Below are positions 41,101-50,900 of a DNA stretch of 64,000 bases, in pieces; within the stretch, counting starts at the first letter, position 1, and every line of letters begins with the position of its first letter. Location: NCBI GenBank assembly GCA_012267415.1, contig JAAXGN010000005.1, positions 15,281-79,280 on the forward strand. Direction: 5' to 3'. Source of the DNA: Candidatus Poribacteria bacterium (GTDB lineage Bacteria; Poribacteria; WGA-4E; WGA-3G). A model generated the notes under the pieces. The model was given only the letters and a program-made list of their open reading frames with translations. It was not told the origin of the DNA and did no database searches. The position numbers and the translations under genes were made by a program.

Positions 41101-43748
41101 CATTCTGAGACATAAAATTGCATAGAAGTTTTTGCCCCACTATCAACATCTTCAATATCTACGCGATGGACACCGTAGGCAACAGGGGTATAGTTGAAAT
41201 CAGCGGTCTCGTCTTCTGATTTTAGAGTAAAGGTTTTCAGTTCTGTTGCCTCAGGTTTGCTTTGTCTACGCCATCTATGCCAATTCGAAACAGTAGAGAT
41301 TGTTGCTCTCAATGTTCTTCCTGCTGTCGGTTCTCCATCAACATCAAGAGCAATATAGTTGAATGTGACCTCTTCATTTCGTTTTACCGTTCCTGCTTCG
41401 GGTCGTTTGATGCCGACATAGTGGGAATAGGGATGGACAGTGAACCATTTTGATGCAGTAACTGATCGTCCTCCGAGTTCTTGGACAGTTGCCATAACAT
41501 AACCACTCAGTGAAGATGATGGCTTGAGACCTTCCGGTAACGTGAACTGATAGGTTGCTATGCCATCAATGTCCGTTACTGCTTGGTCAAGGTTTACGGC
41601 ATCAAAGCTGAAAGTGCGGTTTGGATCGTAGAAGGTGAACGAATCCCATTCATCAGGGGGACTATAACGCGATTCTTGAAGACTGTAATAACCACTCACT
41701 TTTCTTCCGACTGCTGGTGTCCCGAAAAGGTTTTCAGCCTTCACATCTACCGTAACCTCATCCTCTAACATATAGGATTCTTTATCTGCTTCTACCGAAA
41801 CTTTCATGCGATCTGGTATAAATTCCTCAACTTGAAAATTAGCGGTTCCAATTTGTTTGTCTTCTGACCACATTTTAACAGTATACCAACCTGTTGGTGT
41901 ATAGGCGGGTAGTGGAATCTCAACTTCACACGTCCCTTCAGCATCAGTCTGTTCTTGATATTCCTTGAGTGTGGCATTCTGTGGATTAACAATCTCAATC
42001 CGCACGGGTAGCGACTTGGGAGTTGTGCTATTTTTGCCCCGCACAATTCCGATGAGATGTGCTGTTTCACCGGGACGATAAACACCACGCTCGGTGTAAA
42101 GATACGCCTCATGTCCCGCGACTAAATAGGGGACGCCTCCAACATTGAAACTGTGTGTTGACATGTGGTGTCGCTGTAGTTGCATTAAAGAGAAATCATT
42201 TTCCTTCTCAGCAGTTATCAGGAATTCTGGATTATCTTTGAGCATCTCTGGTTCTAAGGTGAGTTTAGCGAAACCAGCATCATCGGTTTCTCCGGTAAGA
42301 AATGTTTTCTTATCGCGATTATTTATGAGTTGAACCTTCACCTTCTGAATCGGATCTAAAGAATCAAGTGAATTGACCCACACATATAATTCCTTGTCTA
42401 TTCTTTTCGCAACGATACCGAGGTCTGTGACGACAACCAATTGTTCTGCATATCCTGTCCTACCACTATCAGCATGGACGACCACCTTAAAAACGCCTGC
42501 GTTGTTGTCTTTCAGATAATCCTTTAGCGATAGAGGTGTGATGATCTCTTCGTTTAGTTTTGACTCGACAATCAATTCACCTTGATGTATCAGTGTGGGT
42601 AGACTGGAAAGATGGACTTTTGCGATTCCGATTCCGAAGCGTTCCAGATTCGTCGTTGCAACGTTGAGTTTCAACGTTCCCTTTCTCGGTAGGAAAAATG
42701 TGTTATCTGTAAAACGGATCCCGCGATATAGGTCTGGCACTGTTAATCTTTTCACAAAAGTATCTCTTAGTATACTCCCATCTTCAGATGCGATGCCGTT
42801 TTTGATGTTTACTGTATAATTGGCGCGATGTTTGTAATCTGCATGTATTTCTAATTCACGATAGTTGACTGCCAACTGAAACGGAATCTCTGGTTCAATA
42901 CTTATGTTTTCTTGAAACATCTCAAGGGTTATCTGTGAAGAGAAACGTATATTGACAAACAGTTTACCATCCCGCTGTTGAAAGTCTGACCGTTCAGTCC
43001 GAAGTTCTCTTATATTTCCGAGTTGTATGGGTGCGACACTCGGTTCTTTAAGTCCAATTTCTGCGCCAGAGCATTTAAATCCTTCCGCGATTTTGACCTG
43101 TAGATAACGTCCTTCAAGTAGTGGGGGTATATCTTCGATTTCTATTAACACAGTTCTTGTAGTAGGGCTCTGTTCTTGGAAACTGTAAGGTATTTCATCC
43201 CCTCTGCCTGATAGTATTGAAAGGTGTTTCTCTAAACCGGCAATGGCAACTGGGTAGTTAAAAGTTATGGTTGCAATAGCCTTCGCTTTTTTGAGTTCCT
43301 TATCATATTGGAAACCGATCTCGGCTTTTTCCACCTTAAAAGGTGATGTTGGATAGGTGAATTTTCGCAAGCCGGCAAGCGTAAAATTTTCTGATGTTTT
43401 CAGTTTTTCTGAGAGTTCAAATGTATAATTAACGCCCGGTGCCAATGCGCTTTCTAAAAAGATCCCGATCTGATTACGTGCTATCCATCTCGCTTTTCCT
43501 TGAAGTGCAGGTGTAATCTGAATCGCATCATCTGGTAAATCCCTATAAAGCGATTCACCACCAATGACGCGTTTCGTAAGGGTTATCACAAAATCTGCCA
43601 TGCTATCATTCTGTGTCCCACGCCTGAAAGATTCAACACTGAACTCCGTTCTTTCTATCTCTTCCGCAAAAGCAATTTGTCCTGAGAAGCAAAAAGCGAT
43701 GAATACAATAAGACAGATGGTGATTTTTGGGGATACTTTACATTTCAT
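38196..43748 (-). CDS. Bacterial alpha-2-macroglobulin with thioester motif
   Basis: About 1850 residues from the ATG at 43748, seven bases after AGGAGG. A signal peptide (ITICLIVFIAFCFSGQIAFA) starts an exported protein with the serial MG (macroglobulin) beta-sandwich domains of the family; in the middle it has AGHEAYLYTERGVYRPGETAH, typical of bacterial A2M. The thioester motif is intact: PHGCLEQTTSRVFP, with the reactive Cys at about residue 1391, followed by the all-helical thioester domain and the C-terminal receptor-like domain. These proteins trap proteases: cleavage of the bait region triggers covalent capture. No lipobox is seen and the usual partner PbpC is not adjacent. It likely protects the periplasm or cell surface from proteases. 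Confidence 0.9.
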   Translation of the reverse strand: MKCKVSPKITICLIVFIAFCFSGQIAFAEEIERTEFSVESFRRGTQNDSMADFVITLTKRVIGGESLYRDLPDDAIQITPALQGKARWIARNQIGIFLESALAPGVNYTFELSEKLKTSENFTLAGLRKFTYPTSPFKVEKAEIGFQYDKELKKAKAIATITFNYPVAIAGLEKHLSILSGRGDEIPYSFQEQSPTTRTVLIEIEDIPPLLEGRYLQVKIAEGFKCSGAEIGLKEPSVAPIQLGNIRELRTERSDFQQRDGKLFVNIRFSSQITLEMFQENISIEPEIPFQLAVNYRELEIHADYKHRANYTVNIKNGIASEDGSILRDTFVKRLTVPDLYRGIRFTDNTFFLPRKGTLKLNVATTNLERFGIGIAKVHLSSLPTLIHQGELIVESKLNEEIITPLSLKDYLKDNNAGVFKVVVHADSGRTGYAEQLVVVTDLGIVAKRIDKELYVWVNSLDSLDPIQKVKVQLINNRDKKTFLTGETDDAGFAKLTLEPEMLKDNPEFLITAEKENDFSLMQLQRHHMSTHSFNVGGVPYLVAGHEAYLYTERGVYRPGETAHLIGIVRGKNSTTPKSLPVRIEIVNPQNATLKEYQEQTDAEGTCEVEIPLPAYTPTGWYTVKMWSEDKQIGTANFQVEEFIPDRMKVSVEADKESYMLEDEVTVDVKAENLFGTPAVGRKVSGYYSLQESRYSPPDEWDSFTFYDPNRTFSFDAVNLDQAVTDIDGIATYQFTLPEGLKPSSSLSGYVMATVQELGGRSVTASKWFTVHPYSHYVGIKRPEAGTVKRNEEVTFNYIALDVDGEPTAGRTLRATISTVSNWHRWRRQSKPEATELKTFTLKSEDETADFNYTPVAYGVHRVDIEDVDSGAKTSMQFYVSEWAGVPWSLENPDTLDMTLDKEFYRVGEKAQLQIKPPFPGKVLLTIEREKVLSHQTITVKENTETLIIPVEGGYAPNVYLSAMLIRSTTSLEKDAPARAFGVIPLKIDAEAHQLKVELDVPEQIRPNREVDIKYRVTGERKGQPYRITIAAIDEGILQLTGMQTPDPHARFYQQRRLSTISYEFHNAITRDSRFPIKPIESLADLMKVVTTTPRNESRGQLIEQEALVGGIADFSADGMAGSVVLSRRAPQVSFARLGTVAWESLAAKRQSRLNTDSVVRVMSVSLWSGMMEADADGTGSVRFKIPQFNGSLRIMAVAFAGADFGSATEEIKVRDPVILTPTFPRFLTGGDQIRVPVSIYNGTDDIGEFSVKLQASGPIKLIMEDDSNNRTVLVQGSSLQKQIQVAAGQEGNVFFDVVAQDAVGIATFNLSASGNGEEIEFAPMRLPLRSASPPITKTGQGIVREGEPADFIFPSNIRPDISEFMLTVSPLPTLRFAGGLRYLIQYPHGCLEQTTSRVFPLLYLSDLARIVEPMLAEEGKIDEYINAGITKLEDMLLPEHHFAYWQGRTQINNWSSIYASHFLVEARKAGYKVSDLVYYRMLEGLRRQARNGGNLNRPNQNADRYRLSQAVYACYVLAAAGAPEKSVMYYLKNNRLSELNDYSQFQLAGAFALSGNMEMAISMLPEAVEIDKIDQRRDTGRNFDSPIRAKAIMLDVLMEVMDDHPAVTPLVESLTEAASRRHRWTNTQDNAFAFLALGKYLKKQPNQKYTGTITRNDAHMGNFDSTGTQYTGSDWDGTQIKLTVKGKGTCYYFWEAFGIGRDSYIEEYGRELQVNRRYLTPDGSRVKNVFQQGELVIAEISVKALTSNLQNVVVIDMLPAGFEIENPRLATRYRAPWTERRDYTPDYIDIRDDRLIFFGAFNFQQEQKFYYPLRVVTEGTFTVPPVSAEAMYDPTKSAVASSGTIQVVR

Positions 43749-43811
43749 GGCAATGCCTCCTGTGTAAGGGAAAGTCAAACGATGATAAACTATCTACGAA
43801 TTTGGGGTAAC

Positions 43812-43834
43812 GGCACACGGCGTGTGCCTACTAC
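43812..43834. repeat. REP-like hairpin, core GGCACACGGCGTGTGCC
   Basis: A near-perfect palindrome ending CTACTAC, i.e. GTAGTA on the other strand. It sits between the A2M start and the pyrD stop. Confidence 0.75.
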
Positions 43835-43836
43835 TT

Positions 43837-44763
43837 TTAATCTACCTGCAAACTTCCGACCAACGTTTTTATTGAACGCATATCCGTTTTTTCAAGATAG
43901 GTTTGGATACCTTCTACCACTTCCATTGATGCTTTCGGATTGACAAAATTGGCTGTACCGACTGCAATTGCGGATGCGCCTGCAATGAAAAACTCCAGTG
44001 CGTCTGTTGCGTTCATAATGCCACCCATCCCGACAATCGGAATAGAAACGTTTTTATAAACCTCCCATACCAATCGTAAAGCGACAGGTTTAATTGCGGG
44101 ACCGGAGAGACCACCTGTGACGTTAGCAAGTTCCGGTTTTCGTGTCTCTGAATTGATTGCCATGCCGAGTAAGGTGTTTATTGCGGACAGTGCATCAGCC
44201 CCAGCATCTTCAACGGCACGTGCGATAACGGTGATATCGGTGACATTCGGTGATAATTTTACCAATAGTGGTAAATGTGTTTTTGCTTTTACCTCTTTTA
44301 CAAGCTGATGTGCTAAAGTCGGATCAACACCGAAACTCATACCGCCACAATCCAGATTCGGACAGGAGATGTTGAGTTCTACGCCAGCGACACCTTCCGC
44401 TTCGCTTAACTTCTCAACAACTATCAGGTATTCAGACACCGTCTTACCGCAGACGTTGACTATGACAGGGACATCAAAATCGCGTAGATAGGGTAACTTC
44501 TCTTTAATGAAACCGCCTACACCGACATTTTGCAATCCAATTGCATTGAGCATACCGGATGGGGTTTCCATAATTCGGTTCATCGGATTGCCTTGCCACG
44601 GGACGCTTGTAACACCTTTAACGACAACCGCACCGAGTCTGTTTAGGTCAACGAAGTTTGCGTATTCACTGCCATATCCGAAAGTACCTGAAGCAGTCAT
44701 GACCGGATTCCGCATCCGAATCCCACCGATATTCACGCTGAGGGGAGAATTTTGTGTATCCAT
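43837..44763 (-). CDS. pyrD: Dihydroorotate dehydrogenase, type 1B catalytic subunit
   Basis: A 308-residue TIM-barrel flavoprotein of the length expected for class 1 enzymes. Features: PVMTASGTFGYG, NAIGLQNVGV, the catalytic-Cys segment NISCPNLDCGG (Cys134), substrate and FMN contacts in LVKLSPNVTD and NTLLGMAINSETRKP, and the FMN phosphate loop VGMGGIMNATDALEFFIAGA. The Cys base and the NISCPN-x-x-C-G-G pattern place it in type 1B, which normally needs the iron-sulfur/FAD subunit PyrK to pass electrons to NAD+. No pyrK is in the window. It catalyses dihydroorotate to orotate in pyrimidine synthesis. Confidence 0.92.
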   Translation of the reverse strand: MDTQNSPLSVNIGGIRMRNPVMTASGTFGYGSEYANFVDLNRLGAVVVKGVTSVPWQGNPMNRIMETPSGMLNAIGLQNVGVGGFIKEKLPYLRDFDVPVIVNVCGKTVSEYLIVVEKLSEAEGVAGVELNISCPNLDCGGMSFGVDPTLAHQLVKEVKAKTHLPLLVKLSPNVTDITVIARAVEDAGADALSAINTLLGMAINSETRKPELANVTGGLSGPAIKPVALRLVWEVYKNVSIPIVGMGGIMNATDALEFFIAGASAIAVGTANFVNPKASMEVVEGIQTYLEKTDMRSIKTLVGSLQVD

Positions 44764-44769
44764 ACTGAA

Positions 44770-44893
44770 CAGGACTTACGCAGAAGATTAGATTTCACAA
44801 CGAATTGAAAGTATATCACGAAGAACGGGTAATGAATTACCCTACTACAAACGCTTTAACTTCTAATAACGAGTAAAATGCGTAAGTCCTACT
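44770..44893. repeat. Inverted repeat AGGACTTACGCA enclosing a REP-like hairpin
   Basis: CAGGACTTACGCAG (44770-44783) and its inverse TGCGTAAGTCCT (44879-44890) flank about 95 bases. Inside lies a REP-like hairpin (44826-44848) with the stem GGGTAAT/ATTACCC, a paired variant of GGGCAAT/ATTGCCC seen at 3312. The arrangement resembles a small non-autonomous element upstream of pyrD. Confidence 0.65.
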
Positions 44894-44938
44894 GAATTAA
44901 TAATAATAGGTCATATTCAAATTTTCAAGACAACACTA

Positions 44939-47900
44939 TTATTCATCATTCTCAAATTCATTTATTTTCAGATCGTTATAGGGTTTACCATCTTCATCTG
45001 TAACACGCATATAGAATCCCCAACGCAATTCCTCGTTGCAGACCTTGACGAGAATGGTGTTTTCACCTGCTTTTAGTGTGACAGTAACAATATCTGTGTC
45101 AACAACAAGCCATCTACCCATATCAAAAGAATACACCTGCTCACCGTTTAACCATACTTTTGCTTGGTCATCACTTCCAATACGGAGTTGTACTTCGCGT
45201 TCATCAGGTGAAGTTACGGTTGTCCAGGCATAAGACACAAGCCAATCGTCATTCCTACCGAAATCGATGAATCCGTTAAAAGCGTCATCAGTATGTTTTT
45301 TCCAACTGATCTTTCCATTAGATCCATCGTATTGAGCGTTTCTGTCAATCTGTATGGCATCTTCGGAAATGTAAGCGGTATCGTACCCTATGCCTGCTGT
45401 GTTATCAAACGGACCGAGAACTAACCACTGTTTTTCATGGATCATACCCGTTTGTAGCATCTGTTCCATAGCTTTATCGTGCATGTTGTGCTTTTCGTAG
45501 TATTCAGCCCAACCTAAGTTGACGTTGACATGGAATGTAGTCTCTGGGGATGGTGTTTTGAGGAGTACATCAGCAGATTTATAGTGCAGATCATTATAAG
45601 GAATACCATCAACGTTTGTAATTCGGAAGTAAAAATCATAATCTGCACTTTGATTACAAATCTTGACAAGGATAGTGTTTTCTCCCTGTTTTAGCGTTGT
45701 ATTAATTGTGTATCGGTCAAATATTGCGGCTCTGGTTCCACCATGCCTGAACACCTGTTTCCCATTTAACCAGATTGCCCCTTGGTCATCACTGTCAAAC
45801 CGTATGATGATATCGCGTTCATCTGGAGAGACAACAGTTGCCCATACATAAGATGCGCTCCATTCAGTATCACCTGTAAAGACATAATGTCCATCTAATG
45901 AACGATATTTTGATTTTTCCCAACTAATTAATTCCCTTTTACCGTAGTATTGTGCAGTTGTGTCTATTTGTGTTGTTTCCTCTGGAATATAAGCATTTAG
46001 CACACCATAAGCATCAGTATTATCAAAGGGACCGAGTGTTATCCAATTTGTTTCAGGAACAAGTCCGGCTTTTAAGGTATAGTTTATCGCCTTTTCCTTT
46101 TCGCCTTTATTACTATAATAATGTGCGATTTTACGGTAACCGTTTGCTCGAGATGTAGAACTTTCATCAGGAAAAGTGTCCAAGAGTTCATCTAACATCT
46201 GTTTAAACTTTTCCTTGTCATCAATATACCCACTACTGTCAGTTATTCTATCCCAAATCCGTTCATAAGAATACTCTGTTGAAGCAATTGAGAATGCCTG
46301 TTTAAAGTATTTTATAGCATCATCAAACTGTTTGTTGGCAATACATGTTTGAGCAAGTGTTGTGGGATAGTAGTAACTTGAGTTTGAATCGGTCTGCATT
46401 GCTCGTTTGGCGAATGTATGTGCGGTTTTTGGGAAAATCCCTTTTTCAAGAAGTTCTTCAGCAAAAGTGCGATAGTAATATTCGGAGTCGTATAGATTCT
46501 TCTGCCGTATCTTTAGCCACTGTGTATAAGCAAGTTCAGCTTTTTCTGTATTACCCGTTTCATTGTAAAGATTTCCTAATAGGTCGTGTAAGACATCACT
46601 CTTTAGCATCTTCGGTTGCATTTCTTCAAGTATTGCAATTCGCTTTTGCTGATGATCTTCTTCAGTATAAAGCCCGATAATTTCTTGGATAGCGGACTCG
46701 TGTGAATCTAATGATAGGGGTGCATCTAACGCTTGACGATAGGTCCGTTCAACATCGGCAATCTGATCCATTTTTTTGTAAGTTTTTGCTAATAGGTCAT
46801 AGTTTTGATAGTTTGCGGGTTCAAGCGCAATTGCCTTTTTGTAAGCAGAAATTGCCTTTGTCAATACATCACTATTTACTGTTTCAAGTATAGGACGTTT
46901 GTATGCTTCAAGTTTTGCATTACCTATGCGTTTTCCGTGGTTTTTGTTCGGTGTAGTATCAAAGATCAGTCCGTTCTTTTCTTGGTCAAATTTCCAGTAT
47001 CCGCTTAAGCCTTCTTCATCACCGTTCAGTTGTGTATTCATATCAGCGCGGATCTGTTTCTGTGTACGAGCGATGTTCCAGATTCGCACCTCATCAATCT
47101 GTCCGACAAAAACACCGTGCATAGGATGAAAAATCTCATGTGTCCAACCGATTCGCAGTGGAAGTTTGCTTTTATGGATTCTGTTCTGTCCTTTGTAATT
47201 ATTATGGCTGATTTCAATGCCATTAATGAAAAGTTTGATATAATTGTTTTTTGCATCAACGACGCCAGCGATATGTGTCCATGTATTTAGTTTTATTGTT
47301 CCCGGTGGTGCATAGATTGAGACATCATGCACGTCTTGTGGTGATGATGCAAATTGAATTCTGCCATCATCTATGAGTTGTAGCGTGTAGCTGCGTAGCT
47401 TAAATCCTGGGTCCCATTCATCGCCTCTAAAAATAATAGGCATGTAATTGTTTGAAAAATCTGTTGGGTTGATCCAAAAAGATATTGTTACCTGTTGTGT
47501 GATATTGTTTAGAGTTTCACTATCGTTGATTTCAACGAAACTGTGATTTCCGGTGAGTGTAAGTGCAGTATCTTCAAGTACTTTAACTGTTTTCTGCTTC
47601 TCTGTAGATAGTATTTGAAAAAGGTCCCCGAGTTTCTTTTGCCATTGTGGATTATAGGGTTGTAGTTCACTCAATTTTTCATACTGTTCAACAGCTAATA
47701 CGGTTTGTTCGGTAGTTTCATAGGTTTCTGCGAGGGTCTGTCTTGTGTTGGTATCGTTTGGGTTTCTTTCAATCTTTTCCAGATACTGTGGGATCCATTT
47801 TTCAAAAAGATTTGCGGTTTTAGCAATCTCAGAGACAGCGGCATTCGCTCTTGATCGTATGTTACTATTATTGGCATCGGTTGCAAGTTCTTGATATATT

Positions 47901-50900
47901 TTAACAGCTTCTTCATAGTTTTCTTTTTTGTGATAGCTTTTTGCGAGTATTTCATAACTAATATCAACAACCACGCTTCGATAATTACTACTGTTATTGT
48001 CTATGACAGTTTTTGCGAATTTAATTGCCGCATCATACAGTTCATTCTCAAAGCACTCAGAAGCAAGTGAACCGAGAAACCACATATCATTACTGCTATG
48101 CTTTTGATTGAACACTTTTTCAGCCTCTCTGAAGGTTTTTTGCGCCAATCCTTTTTGTCCACTGTTATTATAGGCATTCCCAGCAGCAAAGAGAAACGTT
48201 ACATCCTCAGGTTGAATTTGGAGGAGTTTCTGATAGATATCAGTGGCTAATAAATAGTTCTGTTCACTCACATAGATTTTTGCGAGTAATTCAAGAACAT
48301 CAATATTTTCTGGATCTTCATTTTTCTTATTTTCAAATAGCGTTTTTAAAGTCTCCAGTTTTTTAGCATTATTATAAGCATTTATTAGATTATCGCGAGC
48401 ATTTTCTTCCTTAGTTCTATATGTAATGGTTGCGCTACTGGAATTTGAGGATCGGTATGGACTGCCAGAAACGAGCGTATTTTCAAAGATTTCTAAAGCG
48501 GCTTCGTTTTCACCAAGTTTAGCATATACCGCAAGCAATTCATCATTAATACTATTTCGATCGTAGGTGTCAGTTGTCAAATCAAGAGCTTTCTTGAAAG
48601 CATCAACCGACTGTTGCAATTCACCTTTTTTTAGATAGATTTGTGCTTGTTCTCTCTGCATGACAGATGTCATAGTGCCTTCTTCTTCAGCCACTTGCAG
48701 CATATCTTCTAATTTTCCTTGAAAACGGTACAAATTGATCAAATCCGTTTCTGTGTTTTCTCTTTCCCACTGTGATGTCGTGAATTGAATTGCCTTTTTG
48801 TAAGCGTTTTCAGCGGCATCTAAGTTATCGGTCCGTAGGTATAAGTTTGCCATATCAATATGAATTTGTCTATCTCCGGCGGCAAGTTCCAGAGATTTTT
48901 CATAGTTTGCGAGAGCTTCATCAATCCTATCATCGTCAGCATATAGTTTAGCAAGTCTCACGTAATGGACGTTAATTTCTGGTTCGGCTTGTATATATTG
49001 TTGGGATAGTTCTAATGCGTCCTTTAGCTTCCCGGCAGATACAAGACTATTGACAAGTCCGTCCTGAAATTTGGTGTTTTCTGGGTCGGCGTTAAGTAGG
49101 GATGTCCAGGTTTCAGAAGCCTTTTCATGTATATTCAAACGTGTGTAAAGCTTTGCGAGTTCAGAACGCGATGCAAAGTCTTCAGGTGTGGATGTAGCAA
49201 TGCGTTCGTATATACTTATCGCTTTTGCTACTTGTCCGAGTTGTGTGAGTTCATCTGCAATTGCCCTTTGCAACCCGATACTCAATGTCTGTGTCTGTTC
49301 AACGATCTGTTTTCTTGAAGCGAGATCACCCCGTTTTTCTATAGTATCAATGTACATTCTTTGTGCGTAGTCGCGATCCCACCAGTCTGCTGCGAGGTCA
49401 TTGATAATTCCTGCCCAGACGGTTTCAGCATCATTCCACATTTGGTATTTCATGTATGTTGAAGCCAATCTTCTTCTCTCATATATATCTGTTCCGTCAT
49501 CTTGCATAGTTTGGACATTACCCATTTTACGAAAGGCGTTCTGTGCTTTTTCCAATTCGCCGTTTGCTGCATAAGCTTCCCCGAGTTTGTTGTAGCACCT
49601 AACGACAGCCCATGAGTTTTCTTGTTCAAGTTTTCTTGCGACTGCCTCAAGTATGTGGGTTTGAAGATCATGTCCATCGCATGCATTGGCAAGATTATAC
49701 AATGTTTGTGTGCTAACTGAAGTTAGGTAATTGTCTACCAGTTGATTGACGTGTGTCTTTGCTCCATCAATATCCTCATCCATGAGTTTCATTCTTGCCA
49801 CAACATATAGGAGTGACGTGTTTGATGGATTTTGAATAAGTTTTGCATCGTATTCTGCTATTAGTTTCTTTAATTCTTCATTTTTCTTATAGAGGTTAGC
49901 AAGTCTTAGAAGATATGCTATATTGATGTTGGTGATATCCTGCTTATCAACCTTCTCCCGCATGTATTGAATTGCTTTTCCTGTCCCACTTGCTGTTTCA
50001 TGGAATTCGGCAATCTTTAGTTCAAAAGAGGTCGGTGTCACTGCGGCTTCATTCTGCTCATACACCTCAGTCAAGAACTGAATAGCTTTTTCAGGTTCGC
50101 CGTTATCAGCATAAATGGTAGCCAATTCTTGATAAAGGTAGTACCGATTTGGATGAACCTCAATTATCTTTTGAAATAGTTCAATAGCCGCATCTTTTCT
50201 TTTTTCCTTGAGACATCGTCGTGCGACGGTAATGGTAAATTCATATCCATAATATCTCCCAACAGGTTGTATAATCTCTTTTGTTAACGTAATCAGTTCA
50301 TCTAATTTGTTAGAATGTACAAAAGCATCTATTGCATCTTCATAGTTGTATCCAAGTATGGATGCATCTCTTTTGAGAAGTATTTTATAGTGTGGGATTG
50401 CGTCTTTAGTTTTACCGCTTCGCTCAAGCATCTGGACATAACGGAGTCGGGTGTTAATTTCCTTTGGACGTAGTTTGAGTGCTGCTTCAAATGCTTCAGA
50501 GGCTTTTTGTATCTTATTTGTTCCTTCATAAAACATCGCTAATTTGAGTTGTGCATTGAATGATGTTGGGTTATTCTGTGCGTCCTCAATAATTTTGGTT
50601 TCCCTTTTCTTTCTTTCTTTTACATTGCCGACTAAACTATTCGCTTGATTAAAGTTCCATGTTGACATCATGCGTCCATATTGATCGGGTCTATTGGCGA
50701 ATCTTAATGCGCGTTCTGCTAATATAGCAGCATCTTGTCCTCTGCCAAGGTCTGCCAGATGGTCTCCGAGGTACATCAGAAAGTTCGGGTTTGCCTGAGT
50801 CATTGCCAATGTCATAGCTTTTTTGGCAGTAGCGATTGCATATTGGGTGAAACCCGATTCTTGAAGTGTGATAGAGATATCGTAAAGTTCCTGTGAACTG

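Noticed and set aside
43837..44763. Glutamate synthase or dihydropyrimidine dehydrogenase domain instead of PyrD
   Set aside because: The length, NISCPN catalytic segment and the single TIM barrel fit class 1B dihydroorotate dehydrogenase; no additional cofactor domains are present.
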